Shown piece after piece: positions 32,304 to 40,948 of a stretch of DNA of 64,000 bases (position 1 is its first letter; every line of letters starts with the position of its first letter). The notes under the pieces were generated by a model. The model had not been told where the DNA came from. It made no database searches and worked only from the letters and a program-made list of their open reading frames with translations. A program made the translations under genes and the position numbers. This DNA comes from JAJYUU01 sp963822955. GTDB taxonomy: Bacteria; Actinomycetota; Actinomycetes; Streptosporangiales; Streptosporangiaceae. Location of the stretch: positions 620,001-684,000 of the forward strand of contig CAWGJS010000001.1 of assembly GCA_963822955.1 (NCBI GenBank). Direction: 5' to 3'.

Positions 32304-35300
32304 CTATGGCCGGGGACTTTGCATCCGCTTAGCGCTGCGCCCACGGGCATCGAGCCGACGGTCCAGGTCGGCGGCAGCCGCCAGGCCGCGCCGCTCGCCG
32401 ATTTGCTCAAAACAGCCCCGCGCCGTCGCGAGCGCCGCCACCGCTGCCGCGATCTCTCCCGACATCTCGCGCAGGCCCGCGAGCAGCATGTACTGCCAGC
32501 CAACGCTGGGGGTCGCGCGCAGCGCCAGCGCCCGCTCGAGCAGGCCGATGGCCTGCCCCGGACAGCCAATGAGGACCTCGGCCACAGCCAAGTTGTTCAG
32601 GGCCCCAGCGTGGCCAGGAAGATCTCCAGAACGGTCCAGCATGCGGCACGCTTCACGACCGAGCGCGCGCGCCCGCTGGCCGTCACCGAGCGCCGCCTCC
32701 GCGAGCGCAACGCCGGTCAGAGCGATGGCGGTACCGCGCTGGTCGGGGATGTCCGCCCGCAGGTCTGCCGCCGACCGGAAGCATTCCCTGGCAGCAGCGG
32801 GATCGCCGCGGCTGCGGAGCAGGTGCCCGCGTTGCGCCAGGATGTGTGCCTGGCCCGTACGGTCCCCTAGCGATTCGAACATCCGCAGGGCCTGTTCGAG
32901 CAGCGCCCCCGCTTCGTCGAAGCGTCCGCCCATCCGGGCCGCTAGCGCCTGGGTGGCGAGGATGTAGCTGCGGCTCTGCGCCGCGCCAACACGCCGACCG
33001 ACCAGCATGGTCTCCTCGAAGACGGGAAACAGCAGGTCATCGATGGAATCAACCGTCCAGCCCACGGTGCACACCGTAAAGAAGGGCGGTGCGTCGGGTG
33101 GCACGCGGCCCAGAGCAGTCAGCGAGTCATCGAGCCGGGCCTGCGCTTCGGAATTTTCACCGCGGAATAGCGCCTGCAGAGCCCGCAGGTGCTCGTGCGA
33201 AACTTGCAGGCTGGCGATGCCGCGCGCCGCGTTGCCCGCCTCGCTGGCGAGCCGGGCCCAGTCATCCCACTCGCCCGCCATCCAGGCGAGCAATGACTGC
33301 TGGTGAAGCGCCTCGGCCATCGAGCCGGGATCGCCGAGGTGGCGCCCGAGGGCCGCGATCTCGGCGCCAATGGCGGGGCCACGCCACGGCCGGCCCAGCC
33401 GGACCTCCAACACGGCGGACGCAAGTAGCGCCCGGGCCCGCAGCGTCGATGGCGCTGGGCAGGCTTCCAGCGCTTGAGCAAGCCATCGGAGTCCCTCGGC
33501 GTGAAGCCCGCGCGCCATCCACGAGCGCCACATCGCAACCGCCATCACGAGCGCACGGTCTGGCATCTCACGCAATGACGTCGACAGTGCTGCTCGCAGG
33601 TTCCCGCCTTCGACCGCGAACCATGGGCTTGGCTCACCAACCACGCCACCGCCAAGGTCAGGGTCAAGAGACTCCGCCCGGCTGGCGTACCACAGGGCAT
33701 GCCGGCGCTGGTGGCAGTCCAGCTCCCCCGACGAGGCAAGACAGGCGGCCGCGTACTGCCGGATGACCTCAAGCAGCCGGAGACGGGCCCGGTCGCCGCT
33801 CGTCTCCACGGTAACCAGAGACTTGTCCACCAGCCGTGACACCACCACCGCGACCGGTTCGGACAACCCGCCCGTACACACCTCTTCAGCCGCGTCGAGG
33901 GCGAACCCTCCAGCGAATACCGACAGCCGGCGAAACACCGCACGCTCATCATCCGCCAGGAGGTCATGGCTCCAATCCAGCGTCGCCGCCAAGGTAGCCT
34001 GCCGGTCCGGCACGCCATGGATCCGTCCAGCTAGCGTGGCCAGCGCGTCATCCAGCCGGGCGGCCAGCTCCGGGGCCGCCAGATGCGCGATCCTGGAAGC
34101 CGCCAGCTCGAGCGCCAGCGGTATGCCGTCGAGGCGGAGACAGATCCGTGCGACCGGCAGGGCAGTCGCAGAGTCGAGCCGGAACGCTGGTGATGCGTTT
34201 CCCGCGCGCTCGACGAACAGCTGGACAGAGTCCAGGCGGGCCAGTCGTGCCGGGTCGGCGGGAAGCCGCAGGTCCGGCAGCTCAAGCGACGGGACCCGCC
34301 AGACCACCTCGCCCGGCAGGCGCAGAGGCTCGCGGCTGGTGGCCAGCACAGCCACGCCGGCACAGCGCTCAAGCAGCGCCATGGCGAATTCCGCACAGGC
34401 CCCGAGCAGATGCTCGCAGTTGTCTAGAAGCACTACCATTCTGCGGTCGGCAAGCTGCTCCACAACGGCCGCCGTGGTGGGCCGGGCGCCGGTCAGCGCG
34501 AGGCCGAGAGATGCCGCGACAGCCGCCGGTATCAGCCGCCCGTCCCGGACCCCCGACAGGTCAACGAGCCACACGCCGTCGGGCACCGCGCCAGCGTTCG
34601 CCAGCCGGCGCGCGACCTCGATCGCCAGTCGGGTCTTGCCGGCGCCGCCGGGCCCGCTTAATGTCAGCAGCCGTGTGCGGTCGGCGAGGGCGAGCAATTC
34701 GGCGATCTCCCGCCGACGACCGATGAAGCTGGTCACCGCAGCTGGGAGATTGGAGACCACCGCCGGGCCAGCAGAACTCTGCCCAGAGAGAATCCGTCGG
34801 TAAAGAGTCAGCGTCGCCGCCTCCGGAGCCGCCGCATACTCCGCGTCCAGCACCCGGCACAGGCGCTCGTAGACATCGAGCGCATCCCACCGGCGCCCGG
34901 CCTGGTCGAGGGCCTCCATGAGCACCCGGTGCAGCGGTTCGTCGTTCGGGCGGTCTGTGACCAAAGGCTCAAGCAGAGCGACCGCCTCTTCGGGTCTTCG
35001 GCGTTCCAGCAGGACGCGGGCTTGCCCGGCAGTCAGCGCCTCATGCAAAGCCGCCAGTCGTTCCCGATGGGGTGCCGCCCAATCGGCGTAGCGGTCCTCC
35101 GGCAGAAGCTCACCGGCGTAGAGCTTCAGGGCAACCTCATAGTCCTCGACAGAATCAGAACGCAGCGCTCGCTGCGCCGCCACCGCGAACACGTCGGCAT
35201 CGACGATAAGGTCACCGTCGGGCCACAAGATCACGATGTCGTCCCGTAGGCAGAGCGCGTCAGCTGAGGCCGAACGATCCGATGCCAGCGCCCGCCGCGC

Positions 35301-35555
35301 CGCATGCAGAGCCTGGTGCAGATTGTTCGCCGCGGCGGCAGGGTCCACTCCGGGCCAGAGCACCCTGGCAAGCACATCACGGTGAGCCCGGTGGCCGCTG
35401 GCCAGAGCCAGCAGCTTGACCAGCGTCTTGGACTTGCGCAACCGCCACGAGCCAGAAACCGCCCGGCTCCCGACACGAACACTGAAGCCGCCCAGCAGCG
35501 CTACATGCAGCGTGCCGGAAGCGGCCGCCACATCCAGACTGCCTTCGCCTGTCAT
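32304..35555 (-). CDS. BTAD/NB-ARC ATPase transcriptional regulator (AfsR/SARP-like)
   Basis: A 1083-residue signalling regulator starting MTGEGSLDVAAASGTLHVAL. Residues 15-110 form a winged-helix, OmpR-like DNA-binding domain (LLGGFSVRVGSRAVSG and a basic WRLRKSKTLVKLLAL). Residues 110-260 are the bacterial transcriptional activation domain with TPR helices. An NB-ARC ATPase follows, with Walker A LSGPGGAGKTRLAIE and Walker B MVVLLDNCEHLL, and residues 650-1083 are TPR-like repeats. Such proteins switch on neighbouring metabolic genes. It is followed after 39 bp by the FAD oxidase gene, its most likely target. The ATG at 35555 is chosen over 35819 because the DNA-binding domain begins there. 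Confidence 0.88.
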   Translation of the reverse strand: MTGEGSLDVAAASGTLHVALLGGFSVRVGSRAVSGSWRLRKSKTLVKLLALASGHRAHRDVLARVLWPGVDPAAAANNLHQALHAARRALASDRSASADALCLRDDIVILWPDGDLIVDADVFAVAAQRALRSDSVEDYEVALKLYAGELLPEDRYADWAAPHRERLAALHEALTAGQARVLLERRRPEEAVALLEPLVTDRPNDEPLHRVLMEALDQAGRRWDALDVYERLCRVLDAEYAAAPEAATLTLYRRILSGQSSAGPAVVSNLPAAVTSFIGRRREIAELLALADRTRLLTLSGPGGAGKTRLAIEVARRLANAGAVPDGVWLVDLSGVRDGRLIPAAVAASLGLALTGARPTTAAVVEQLADRRMVVLLDNCEHLLGACAEFAMALLERCAGVAVLATSREPLRLPGEVVWRVPSLELPDLRLPADPARLARLDSVQLFVERAGNASPAFRLDSATALPVARICLRLDGIPLALELAASRIAHLAAPELAARLDDALATLAGRIHGVPDRQATLAATLDWSHDLLADDERAVFRRLSVFAGGFALDAAEEVCTGGLSEPVAVVVSRLVDKSLVTVETSGDRARLRLLEVIRQYAAACLASSGELDCHQRRHALWYASRAESLDPDLGGGVVGEPSPWFAVEGGNLRAALSTSLREMPDRALVMAVAMWRSWMARGLHAEGLRWLAQALEACPAPSTLRARALLASAVLEVRLGRPWRGPAIGAEIAALGRHLGDPGSMAEALHQQSLLAWMAGEWDDWARLASEAGNAARGIASLQVSHEHLRALQALFRGENSEAQARLDDSLTALGRVPPDAPPFFTVCTVGWTVDSIDDLLFPVFEETMLVGRRVGAAQSRSYILATQALAARMGGRFDEAGALLEQALRMFESLGDRTGQAHILAQRGHLLRSRGDPAAARECFRSAADLRADIPDQRGTAIALTGVALAEAALGDGQRARALGREACRMLDRSGDLPGHAGALNNLAVAEVLIGCPGQAIGLLERALALRATPSVGWQYMLLAGLREMSGEIAAAVAALATARGCFEQIGERRGLAAAADLDRRLDARGRSAKRMQSPRP

Positions 35556-35599
35556 ACGTGGAGTCTCCGCCACAAGGTCGCGCTTGCCAATTCTGCGTA

Positions 35600-35910
35600 C
35601 GTGTGGCAGCGGCACGCCCAGCGACCCTCGCGGCGGCTGGGATTGCATTTCAGGCGGAGCCAGATCCGAATGCTGGCGACGTCGCGGCGGGCCGCTGGGA
35701 GGTCCCACAGATCGGTCCGCTGCTACTCGCCGCGCACGCCGTGCTGAACGATTACCCGCCGTCGGGCTGACCGATGCGATGAACGTGATGCTGGCACGCG
35801 AATTCCGTACCGACGCCATCGCAACACTGGACTACCGCCATTTCCGCATGATCCGTCCGTTGACCCCGCACGACGCGTTCCGGCTGCTGCCGGAGGACAT
35901 CGAGAGCTGA
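35600..35910 (+). pseudogene. PIN-domain toxin remnant, frameshifted
   Basis: The last third of a VapC-like protein is clear: GLTDAMNVMLAREFRTDAIA, then TLDYRHFRMIRPLTPHDAFR to the stop. It includes the C-terminal PIN aspartates. The preceding helix, RWEVPQIGPLLLAAHAVLND, lies in a different frame joined by a small deletion at about 35762. The N-terminal strand with the first catalytic aspartate is not found; the minus-strand regulator's 5' region occupies that place. No antitoxin gene is seen. This is an inactivated toxin-antitoxin relic outside the tRNA island. Confidence 0.65.
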
Positions 35911-36229
35911 ACGGCCCACAGGCCTGCGCCGCCAGCGCTAATCATGCGACCTAATGAAACGCGGTGGGCCTCGCATCCAGCCACCTCCGGTAAGGGCGGG
36001 CACGCCACCGCTTTAAGGCAAGAGACCGTCCGGCACGCCAGATGCAACCCGGCCTCGGTGCCATCCTTACCCGTCCAAGACGCGGACTAGGCCGTCCTCA
36101 GCCAGGTCGTGCGACGTCCAAAATCTTCCGCCGACCGAGCGTTCGGCAGGGATCGCATAGCGCCTGTGCCTGACGCAGCAGGGATGGGTCGGGGCGCTTG
36201 CGGGCGCGCGCGCCAGCGTCAGGCAATGT
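35911..36229. other. 319-bp gap without a gene
   Basis: Nothing recognisable lies on either strand between the PIN remnant and the GcvT-like gene. Confidence 0.4.
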
Positions 36230-37402
36230 CTAGGCGGCGGGGGTGGTCTTCGCCGCGTCGATGAACGGGATCGCGGCAGTTTTGGCGGATGTTGTCTCGC
36301 CGGTTGGCCATTCGATTTCGAGGTCGTTGCCCGGGTCTGCGAGTTCGGTCGGCACCCACACGTAGCCGATGTTTCGCTGCAGCCGCGGCGACCAGACCAG
36401 GTCAGTCACGCGGCCCACGCGCAGCCCGCCGGCCAGAGCAGGCCGCGGCTCGGTAATCTCGAAGAATGTCGGATCGCCTGGCGCCTCGATCCCGACAAGC
36501 CTGCGCGTGACCCCTTGCTCGCGGATGCGCTCGAGAGCAGCCTTGCCGACGTAATCGGCGTCCTGCGCCTCCACCAGCCGCTCGAGCCCCATTACCTCGA
36601 ACGGGTTGTTCTCCAGGGTGAAGTCGGAGTTGTAGTTGAAGATGCCGGCCTCAATGCGGCGCGCCTCGCACGGGGCGATCGGCCTGATGCCGTATGGCGC
36701 GCCCGCCTCCATGATCGTCTCCCAGAGCTGGTCGCCGCGGGCAGGATCGGTCAGGAATACCTCGTACCCGACCTCGCCGGTCCAGCCGGTGCGGCTGACC
36801 ACCACCGGAATGCCGTCAAGGACCGCTTCCAGGCTCCAGTAGTACCTCACGTCAGCGATCGCGTCACCGACAAGCTCCCGCATCAGCTCTTTCGCCTTCG
36901 GGCCCTGAACCTGCACCGGATATACCTCGGGCAGCGAGACCGTGGCGTTCAGACCCCTGCCCTGGGCCAGGCCCATCGCGTACAGGTGGGCGTCCGCGTC
37001 GGCCAGGCAGAGCCAAAAGGTGCGCTCATCACGCCGCAGCAGCACCGGGTCATTCACGATGCCCCCATCAGGGGCGATGATCGGCGCGTACTTGCCCTGC
37101 CCGACCGCGCATTTCTCAAGATCGCGGCAGGTGAGCATGTTGGCCAGCTCGAAGCCGTCAGGCCCGCTGATCTCCACGACGCGTTCCACGCCGACGTCCC
37201 ACAGCGTGACGTCGTTCACCAGCGCCCAGTACTCCGCAGTGAGGTCGTCGTAGTAGGCAGGCAGGTACATGTGGTTGTAGATGTCGTAGGCTTTGCAGCC
37301 CCACCGCAGCGTGGCCTCGAAGAACGGCGATTTCCGGTACCACGGACCGAAATACAAGGTGCTAGACGTCGCATCCGGCATGATCCTTGTCTCAGAACTC
37401 AC
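36230..37402 (-). CDS. GcvT-like aminomethyltransferase/demethylase-family protein
   Basis: A 390-residue member of the glycine-cleavage T-protein superfamily, which binds tetrahydrofolate and accepts one-carbon units. Evidence is the N-terminal MYLPAYYDDLTAEYWALVND followed by VTLWDVGVERVVEISGPDGFEL, the SRTGWTGEVGYEVFL motif, and RPIAPCEARRIEAGI ahead of the C-terminal barrel (RRLVGIEAP and GRVTDLVWSP). The start near residue 30 and the lack of GcvP/GcvH neighbours make it more likely a demethylase, such as the DMSP or methoxy type, than classical GcvT. The GTG at 37402 has GGGAGG upstream. A divergent FAD oxidoreductase at 37933 may be a functional partner. Confidence 0.8.
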   Translation of the reverse strand: MSSETRIMPDATSSTLYFGPWYRKSPFFEATLRWGCKAYDIYNHMYLPAYYDDLTAEYWALVNDVTLWDVGVERVVEISGPDGFELANMLTCRDLEKCAVGQGKYAPIIAPDGGIVNDPVLLRRDERTFWLCLADADAHLYAMGLAQGRGLNATVSLPEVYPVQVQGPKAKELMRELVGDAIADVRYYWSLEAVLDGIPVVVSRTGWTGEVGYEVFLTDPARGDQLWETIMEAGAPYGIRPIAPCEARRIEAGIFNYNSDFTLENNPFEVMGLERLVEAQDADYVGKAALERIREQGVTRRLVGIEAPGDPTFFEITEPRPALAGGLRVGRVTDLVWSPRLQRNIGYVWVPTELADPGNDLEIEWPTGETTSAKTAAIPFIDAAKTTPAA

Positions 37403-37549
37403 AGCGCACCCACCTCCCAAGACGGTGACCGCGGCAGCCAGGTCACAGCCATCCACCGGCAGCTGTTCCCAACAGCCACCCGAACCGAATGATTGGACGG
37501 TTCGGCTGCCAGCGCAAGGGCCAAGCCCCGATGGCGGCCGCAGTTACGA

Positions 37550-37862
37550 CGCAAGAAGCAATACCGACCTGGTAGTACATGGTCTTGGTGGAGTCATTCC
37601 ACATCTTCATCAGCCAGTCGGTGCCGAACTTCGCTTGGGCGGTGAAGCCCGGGCCGGCCTGGCTCGGGAAGTCGCGGACCAGCGGCAGCATCAGGTCGAC
37701 GGTGTAGCTGGTGGTCTCCACGAATCTCAGGCAATCACCGGCGTCCCACCAGCCGCCGGAGGCGTCCATGGACACGCCGAGGAGGTCAGGCTGCCTGAGA
37801 ATCCGCCCGTCGACGCTTTGTAGTTCGGGGTCAGGTAGGTCATGGCGTTCTCGTCGTTAAGG
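37550..37862 (-). pseudogene. Glycoside hydrolase family 9 fragment
   Basis: Two frames spell a typical GH9 catalytic-domain beginning. LNDENAMTYLTPNYKASTGG comes first, then, after a frameshift at about 37780, MDASGGWWDAGDCLRFVE and TTSYTVDLMLPLVRDFP, then AKFGTDWLMKMWNDSTKTMY. The WWDAGD motif carries the catalytic-base aspartates of these endoglucanases/exo-glucosaminidases. Both flanks are lost: no export signal, no late domain. About 100 of at least 450 residues remain. It lies in the divergent intergenic region between the GcvT-like gene and the FAD oxidoreductase. Confidence 0.7.
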
Positions 37863-37932
37863 CACAACCCGGTGTGGGGCGCGCTGATCGACCAGATGCA
37901 GACCCGATGAGCCTAGTGCGCCGGCAACACTG

Positions 37933-39315
37933 GTGCGCGTGACCGACGACGTACCAATGACGATCTACGAGTCTGCGCGCGCGGTCGACGTCGTGCACCG
38001 CGTCCCGGTGCTCGTCGTCGGCGGCGGACCCAGCGGCCTTGCCGCGGCGATCGCGGCTGCGCGGGCCGGCGCCGAAGTCTCCTTGCTGGAACGGTTCGGG
38101 TGCTTCGGCGGCAACCTCACAGTGGTTGGCGTCGAAGGCTTGGCCTGGTACCGGCATGAGCGAACCGTCGAGGCCGGGGGTATCGGGCGGGAGTTCGAGG
38201 AGCGCGCGAAAGCCATGGGCGCTGCGACGCCAGACTCTCAGTCGCTGTCCTACGAGATCGACTCCGAGGGCTTCAAGGTGGTCGCCGACCGGCTCGTCGA
38301 GGAGGCCGGAGTGCGCCCCATGCTGCACCGCGTGTTCGCCGCTCCGGTCATGAACGGCAACACCGTGGCCGGGGCGATCGTGGAGTCCAAAGCCGGCCGC
38401 GAGGCGATCCTGGCTGACCGGGTTATCGACTGCACCGGGGATGCCGACGTAGCCCACCGCGCGGGTGCGCCGACCCGCAAGACGCCCGTCGAGGAGATGC
38501 AAGCAGCCTCGGTTATTTTCCACCTCAGCGGCGTCGACAAACGAGCATTCCTGTCCGGGATGAGGGCCGACCCGGCGACCTATGCCGACTGGTCGGCCGG
38601 TGAGTGGACAGTCGACACCTCGGGCAAGGAGGACGAGCTCTTCTCCCCTTTCCTGCGCAAGCCGTTCGCACAGGCGATTCGCGACGGGGTGATCCCAGCC
38701 GACCTGACGACGCTCGCCGGCACGTGGGGCGCGCTCTATGACACCGGCGAGCTCACTTACATGAACCTGGTGCATCTCGCGGGCTGCGACGGGGCCGACC
38801 CTGACAGCTTGACCCGCTTCGAGATCGAGGGTCGGCGCCAGGCGCTGCTGGCGATCGAGGCGCTGCGGCGCTACACGCCGGGCTGCCGGACGGCGCGGCT
38901 GCGCAACTTCGGGATGACCATCGGGATCCGCGACACCCGGAAGATCGATGCGGTCTACAACCTGACCGAGCAAGATGTGCGCGGCGAGGCGCGCTTCGGT
39001 GACTCGATCGGCATCTACCCCGAGTTCATCGACGGGTACGGCGTGCTGATCCTGCCGACGACAGGGCGCTACCTGCACATCCCTTACCGCGCCATGCTGC
39101 CGCGGGGGGTGAGGAACCTCCTGGTCGCCGGCCGGGCGATCGGCGGGGACCGGATTGCGCACGCGGCCACCCGCAACATGGCCTGCTGCGCGGTCACCGG
39201 GCAGGCGGCGGGGATCGCGGCCGCGCTGTCCGTGCGCACAGACCGGCCCTTCCACGAGCTTGACGTCGGCCTCGTCCAGGCCGAGCTGGACCAGCAGGGA
39301 GTCCGTCACCAGTGA
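37933..39315 (+). CDS. FAD-dependent oxidoreductase
   Basis: A 460-residue flavoprotein of the FAD_oxidored type. The Rossmann motif VLVVGGGPSGLAAAIAAARAG is near residue 26, followed by the glycine-rich FGCFGGNLTVVG. A second FAD contact is VIDCTGDADVAHRAGAP near residue 165, and the C-terminal VAGRAIGGDRIAHAATRNM closes the FAD site. Such proteins are often dehydrogenases tied to methyl or amine breakdown or to polysaccharide use; the substrate here is unknown. No signal peptide is present. The GTG at 37933 is taken, though an ATG at 37957 would also fit. It is divergent from the GcvT-like gene, suggesting coordinate control. Confidence 0.82.
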   Translation: MRVTDDVPMTIYESARAVDVVHRVPVLVVGGGPSGLAAAIAAARAGAEVSLLERFGCFGGNLTVVGVEGLAWYRHERTVEAGGIGREFEERAKAMGAATPDSQSLSYEIDSEGFKVVADRLVEEAGVRPMLHRVFAAPVMNGNTVAGAIVESKAGREAILADRVIDCTGDADVAHRAGAPTRKTPVEEMQAASVIFHLSGVDKRAFLSGMRADPATYADWSAGEWTVDTSGKEDELFSPFLRKPFAQAIRDGVIPADLTTLAGTWGALYDTGELTYMNLVHLAGCDGADPDSLTRFEIEGRRQALLAIEALRRYTPGCRTARLRNFGMTIGIRDTRKIDAVYNLTEQDVRGEARFGDSIGIYPEFIDGYGVLILPTTGRYLHIPYRAMLPRGVRNLLVAGRAIGGDRIAHAATRNMACCAVTGQAAGIAAALSVRTDRPFHELDVGLVQAELDQQGVRHQ

Positions 39316-39356
39316 CGGCGTGGCTATTACCACGGGACGCCCGGTCACCGCATCCG

Positions 39357-39385
39357 TGGCACGCTGTGACACAGCGCGCTACAAT
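39357..39385 (+). promoter_or_regulatory. Promoter and operator of the DUF5615-type toxin-antitoxin operon
   Basis: A 15-bp perfect palindrome (39362-39376, CGCTGTGACACAGCG) extends to 21 bp with one mismatch (39359-39379). It abuts the -10 box TACAAT at 39380-39385. TGGCAC at 39357-39362 is at the right distance (17 bp) for a weak -35. The GTG start at 39392 is 6 bases after the -10 box, so the mRNA is probably leaderless. Confidence 0.7.
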
Positions 39386-39391
39386 GTCGGC

Positions 39392-39805
39392 GTGACTGAC
39401 CATTACACATTGCGGCTGGCACCCGGAATCCGGCAGAGGCTAGCTGAGTGGGCGCGGCGTGCGGGGCTGCCCGAGCGCACCCTGGCGCAGCGCTACGTCG
39501 AAGAAGGCCTGCGTCACGACGCGCACCCCCTCATCCAGTTCCTCGACGGCCCGAGCGGCCGCAGGGCCAGTCTGCTCGGCCGCGGGCTGGATGTCTGGGA
39601 GGTCATCGCAACAGTCCGCGACAACAACGGTTCCATGTCGGATGCCGCCGAGTATCTGCAGGTCCCATCTGGGCTGGTGGAAGCCGCAGTGGCATATTAC
39701 GGCGAGTTTCGGGACGAGATCGACGTCGAGATCGAGCTCAACGAGGCCGCATATGAACGTGGCCGGGCCGCGGCCGCTGCAGGCGAGCAGGCGCTGCGCT
39801 CGTGA
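39392..39805 (+). CDS. Antitoxin-like protein upstream of a DUF5615 toxin
   Basis: A 137-residue protein starting MTDHYTLRLAPGIRQRLAEW. The N-terminal 45 residues look like a ribbon-helix-helix DNA-binding region (YTLRLAPGIRQRLAEWARRA). The central part, RGLDVWEVIATVRDNNGSMSDAAEYLQVP, matches a DUF433-like winged helix. The remainder (YYGEFRDEIDVEIELNEAAY) is acidic and likely covers the toxin. Its stop overlaps the toxin start by 4 bases (39802-39805). A palindromic operator lies in the promoter, so it probably autoregulates. The GTG at 39392 is chosen from the promoter position. Confidence 0.78.
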   Translation: MTDHYTLRLAPGIRQRLAEWARRAGLPERTLAQRYVEEGLRHDAHPLIQFLDGPSGRRASLLGRGLDVWEVIATVRDNNGSMSDAAEYLQVPSGLVEAAVAYYGEFRDEIDVEIELNEAAYERGRAAAAAGEQALRS

Positions 39806-40170
39806 GAGCGATCCTGGACGAGCAACTGTCACCGCAGATCGCGGCGCTCCTGCGCAAGGCAGGCTATGACGTCGACGCTGTTGCCGATCGCGCTGACCTT
39901 ACCGGGCGCAGCGACAGGGTCGTCTTCGAAGTGGCGAGCCTCGAAGGCCGGGCTGTAGTCACAAACAACGTCAAGGACTTTCGTCCCCTCGCGGCTGAAT
40001 GGCTGGCGCAAGGCCGGGTGCACTCTGGCCTGATCTTGCTCCCCTCGGCTCGCACCCGCACGCGCCACGCCATTACGGCCATCGCCGATGCGATCGAGGG
40101 CATTCTTCGCGACCACCCGGACGGCCTGACAGGCAGTGAGCGCTGGATCGGCTCGCTGCCCAACGCGTAA
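39802..40170 (+). CDS. DUF5615-family PIN-like toxin
   Basis: A 122-residue PIN-like protein. MRAILDEQLSPQIAALLRKA carries the first aspartate of the DUF5615 (PIN-like) fold, and the strand GRAVVTNNVKDFRPLAAEWL carries the later acidic residue. VHSGLILLPSARTRTRHAI completes the fold. It is smaller and more compact than VapC. A ribonuclease activity is expected from the fold. It overlaps its antitoxin gene by four bases, and no other gene follows on the transcript. Confidence 0.8.
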   Translation: MRAILDEQLSPQIAALLRKAGYDVDAVADRADLTGRSDRVVFEVASLEGRAVVTNNVKDFRPLAAEWLAQGRVHSGLILLPSARTRTRHAITAIADAIEGILRDHPDGLTGSERWIGSLPNA

Positions 40171-40237
40171 CGCCCCGACGCTTGGCTAGACCCAGAGACT
40201 TTGCACAGCGCCGCTAGCCGGTAGTAGCGTCCCGGCC

Positions 40238-40889
40238 GTGCTCATCCACGAGAAAAAGCGGTGTCGGCCAATCCCCGGTTCGATACCGGACGTACTAGAC
40301 ATGTTCCGCTGCGAAGTCCGGTTCTATCGGGAGATTGCCCCGGTAGTCGGCGTGCGGGTACCTGCCTGCTACCGCGCTGAGGCGACCGATGACGGTGCTC
40401 GAGCTGGAGGACCTGTCCTCCTGGCTGCCCGGCGCTGATCCGGCATCCGCCGCGGAGGTCCTTGCACGTCTGCACGAGCGCTGGCCCTGTGAGGCGCTGT
40501 CGCGCTGGCCCTGGCTGCGCCAGCCAGGGGCGGCAGTCAGCCTGGTGGCTAGCGCCGCTGGCCCGCTAGCCCTGACGCACGGAGACGCTTCGGCGCAGAA
40601 CATGCGCACCAGCCTGGCGGCTGAGATCGCCCTGCTGGACTGGGAGGACGTCGGGATCGCTCCGGGTGTGTCCGATCTGGCCTGGCTGCTGGTCTCGTCG
40701 GTCGAGCCGCACCGTTGGGACGAGGTGATCGCCGCCTACGGCCATGCCGGGCATCTGGACGAGGTGCTGCCCGCGATCGCCGTCCAGGGGCTCCTCAGCA
40801 TGTCCGATACCGCCGCCGGGTCGGCTGATTCAGAAGCATGGGCGGTCCGGTTGAGTTCAGCCGCCGCCAGGATCGCTACGCCTTGCTAG
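40238..40889 (+). pseudogene. Aminoglycoside-phosphotransferase-like kinase, truncated and frameshifted
   Basis: The first frame gives MFRCEVRFYREIAPVVGVRV and PACYRAEATDDG, the middle of the kinase N-lobe. Near 40395 the frame changes, and the second frame continues TVLELEDLSSWLPGAD, the catalytic loop LALTHGDASAQNM (HGD..N) and the metal-binding LLDWEDVGIAPGVSDLAWLL. The sequence before 40238, which should hold the ATP-binding strands, is missing. The catalytic loop itself is intact. These enzymes phosphorylate small alcohols or antibiotics. Truncation plus frameshift suggests no activity. Confidence 0.7.
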
Positions 40890-40948
40890 CGGCGGTCTCC
40901 CGAGCCGGGGCTCCTGTGACCTCGTCTGGAGTGCCGCCGCTGACAGCG

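Noticed and set aside
37840..39372. A 510-residue minus-strand frame across the FAD oxidoreductase
   Set aside because: It mirrors the oxidoreductase, whose Rossmann motifs are in the plus frame; the antisense frame has no recognisable domain.
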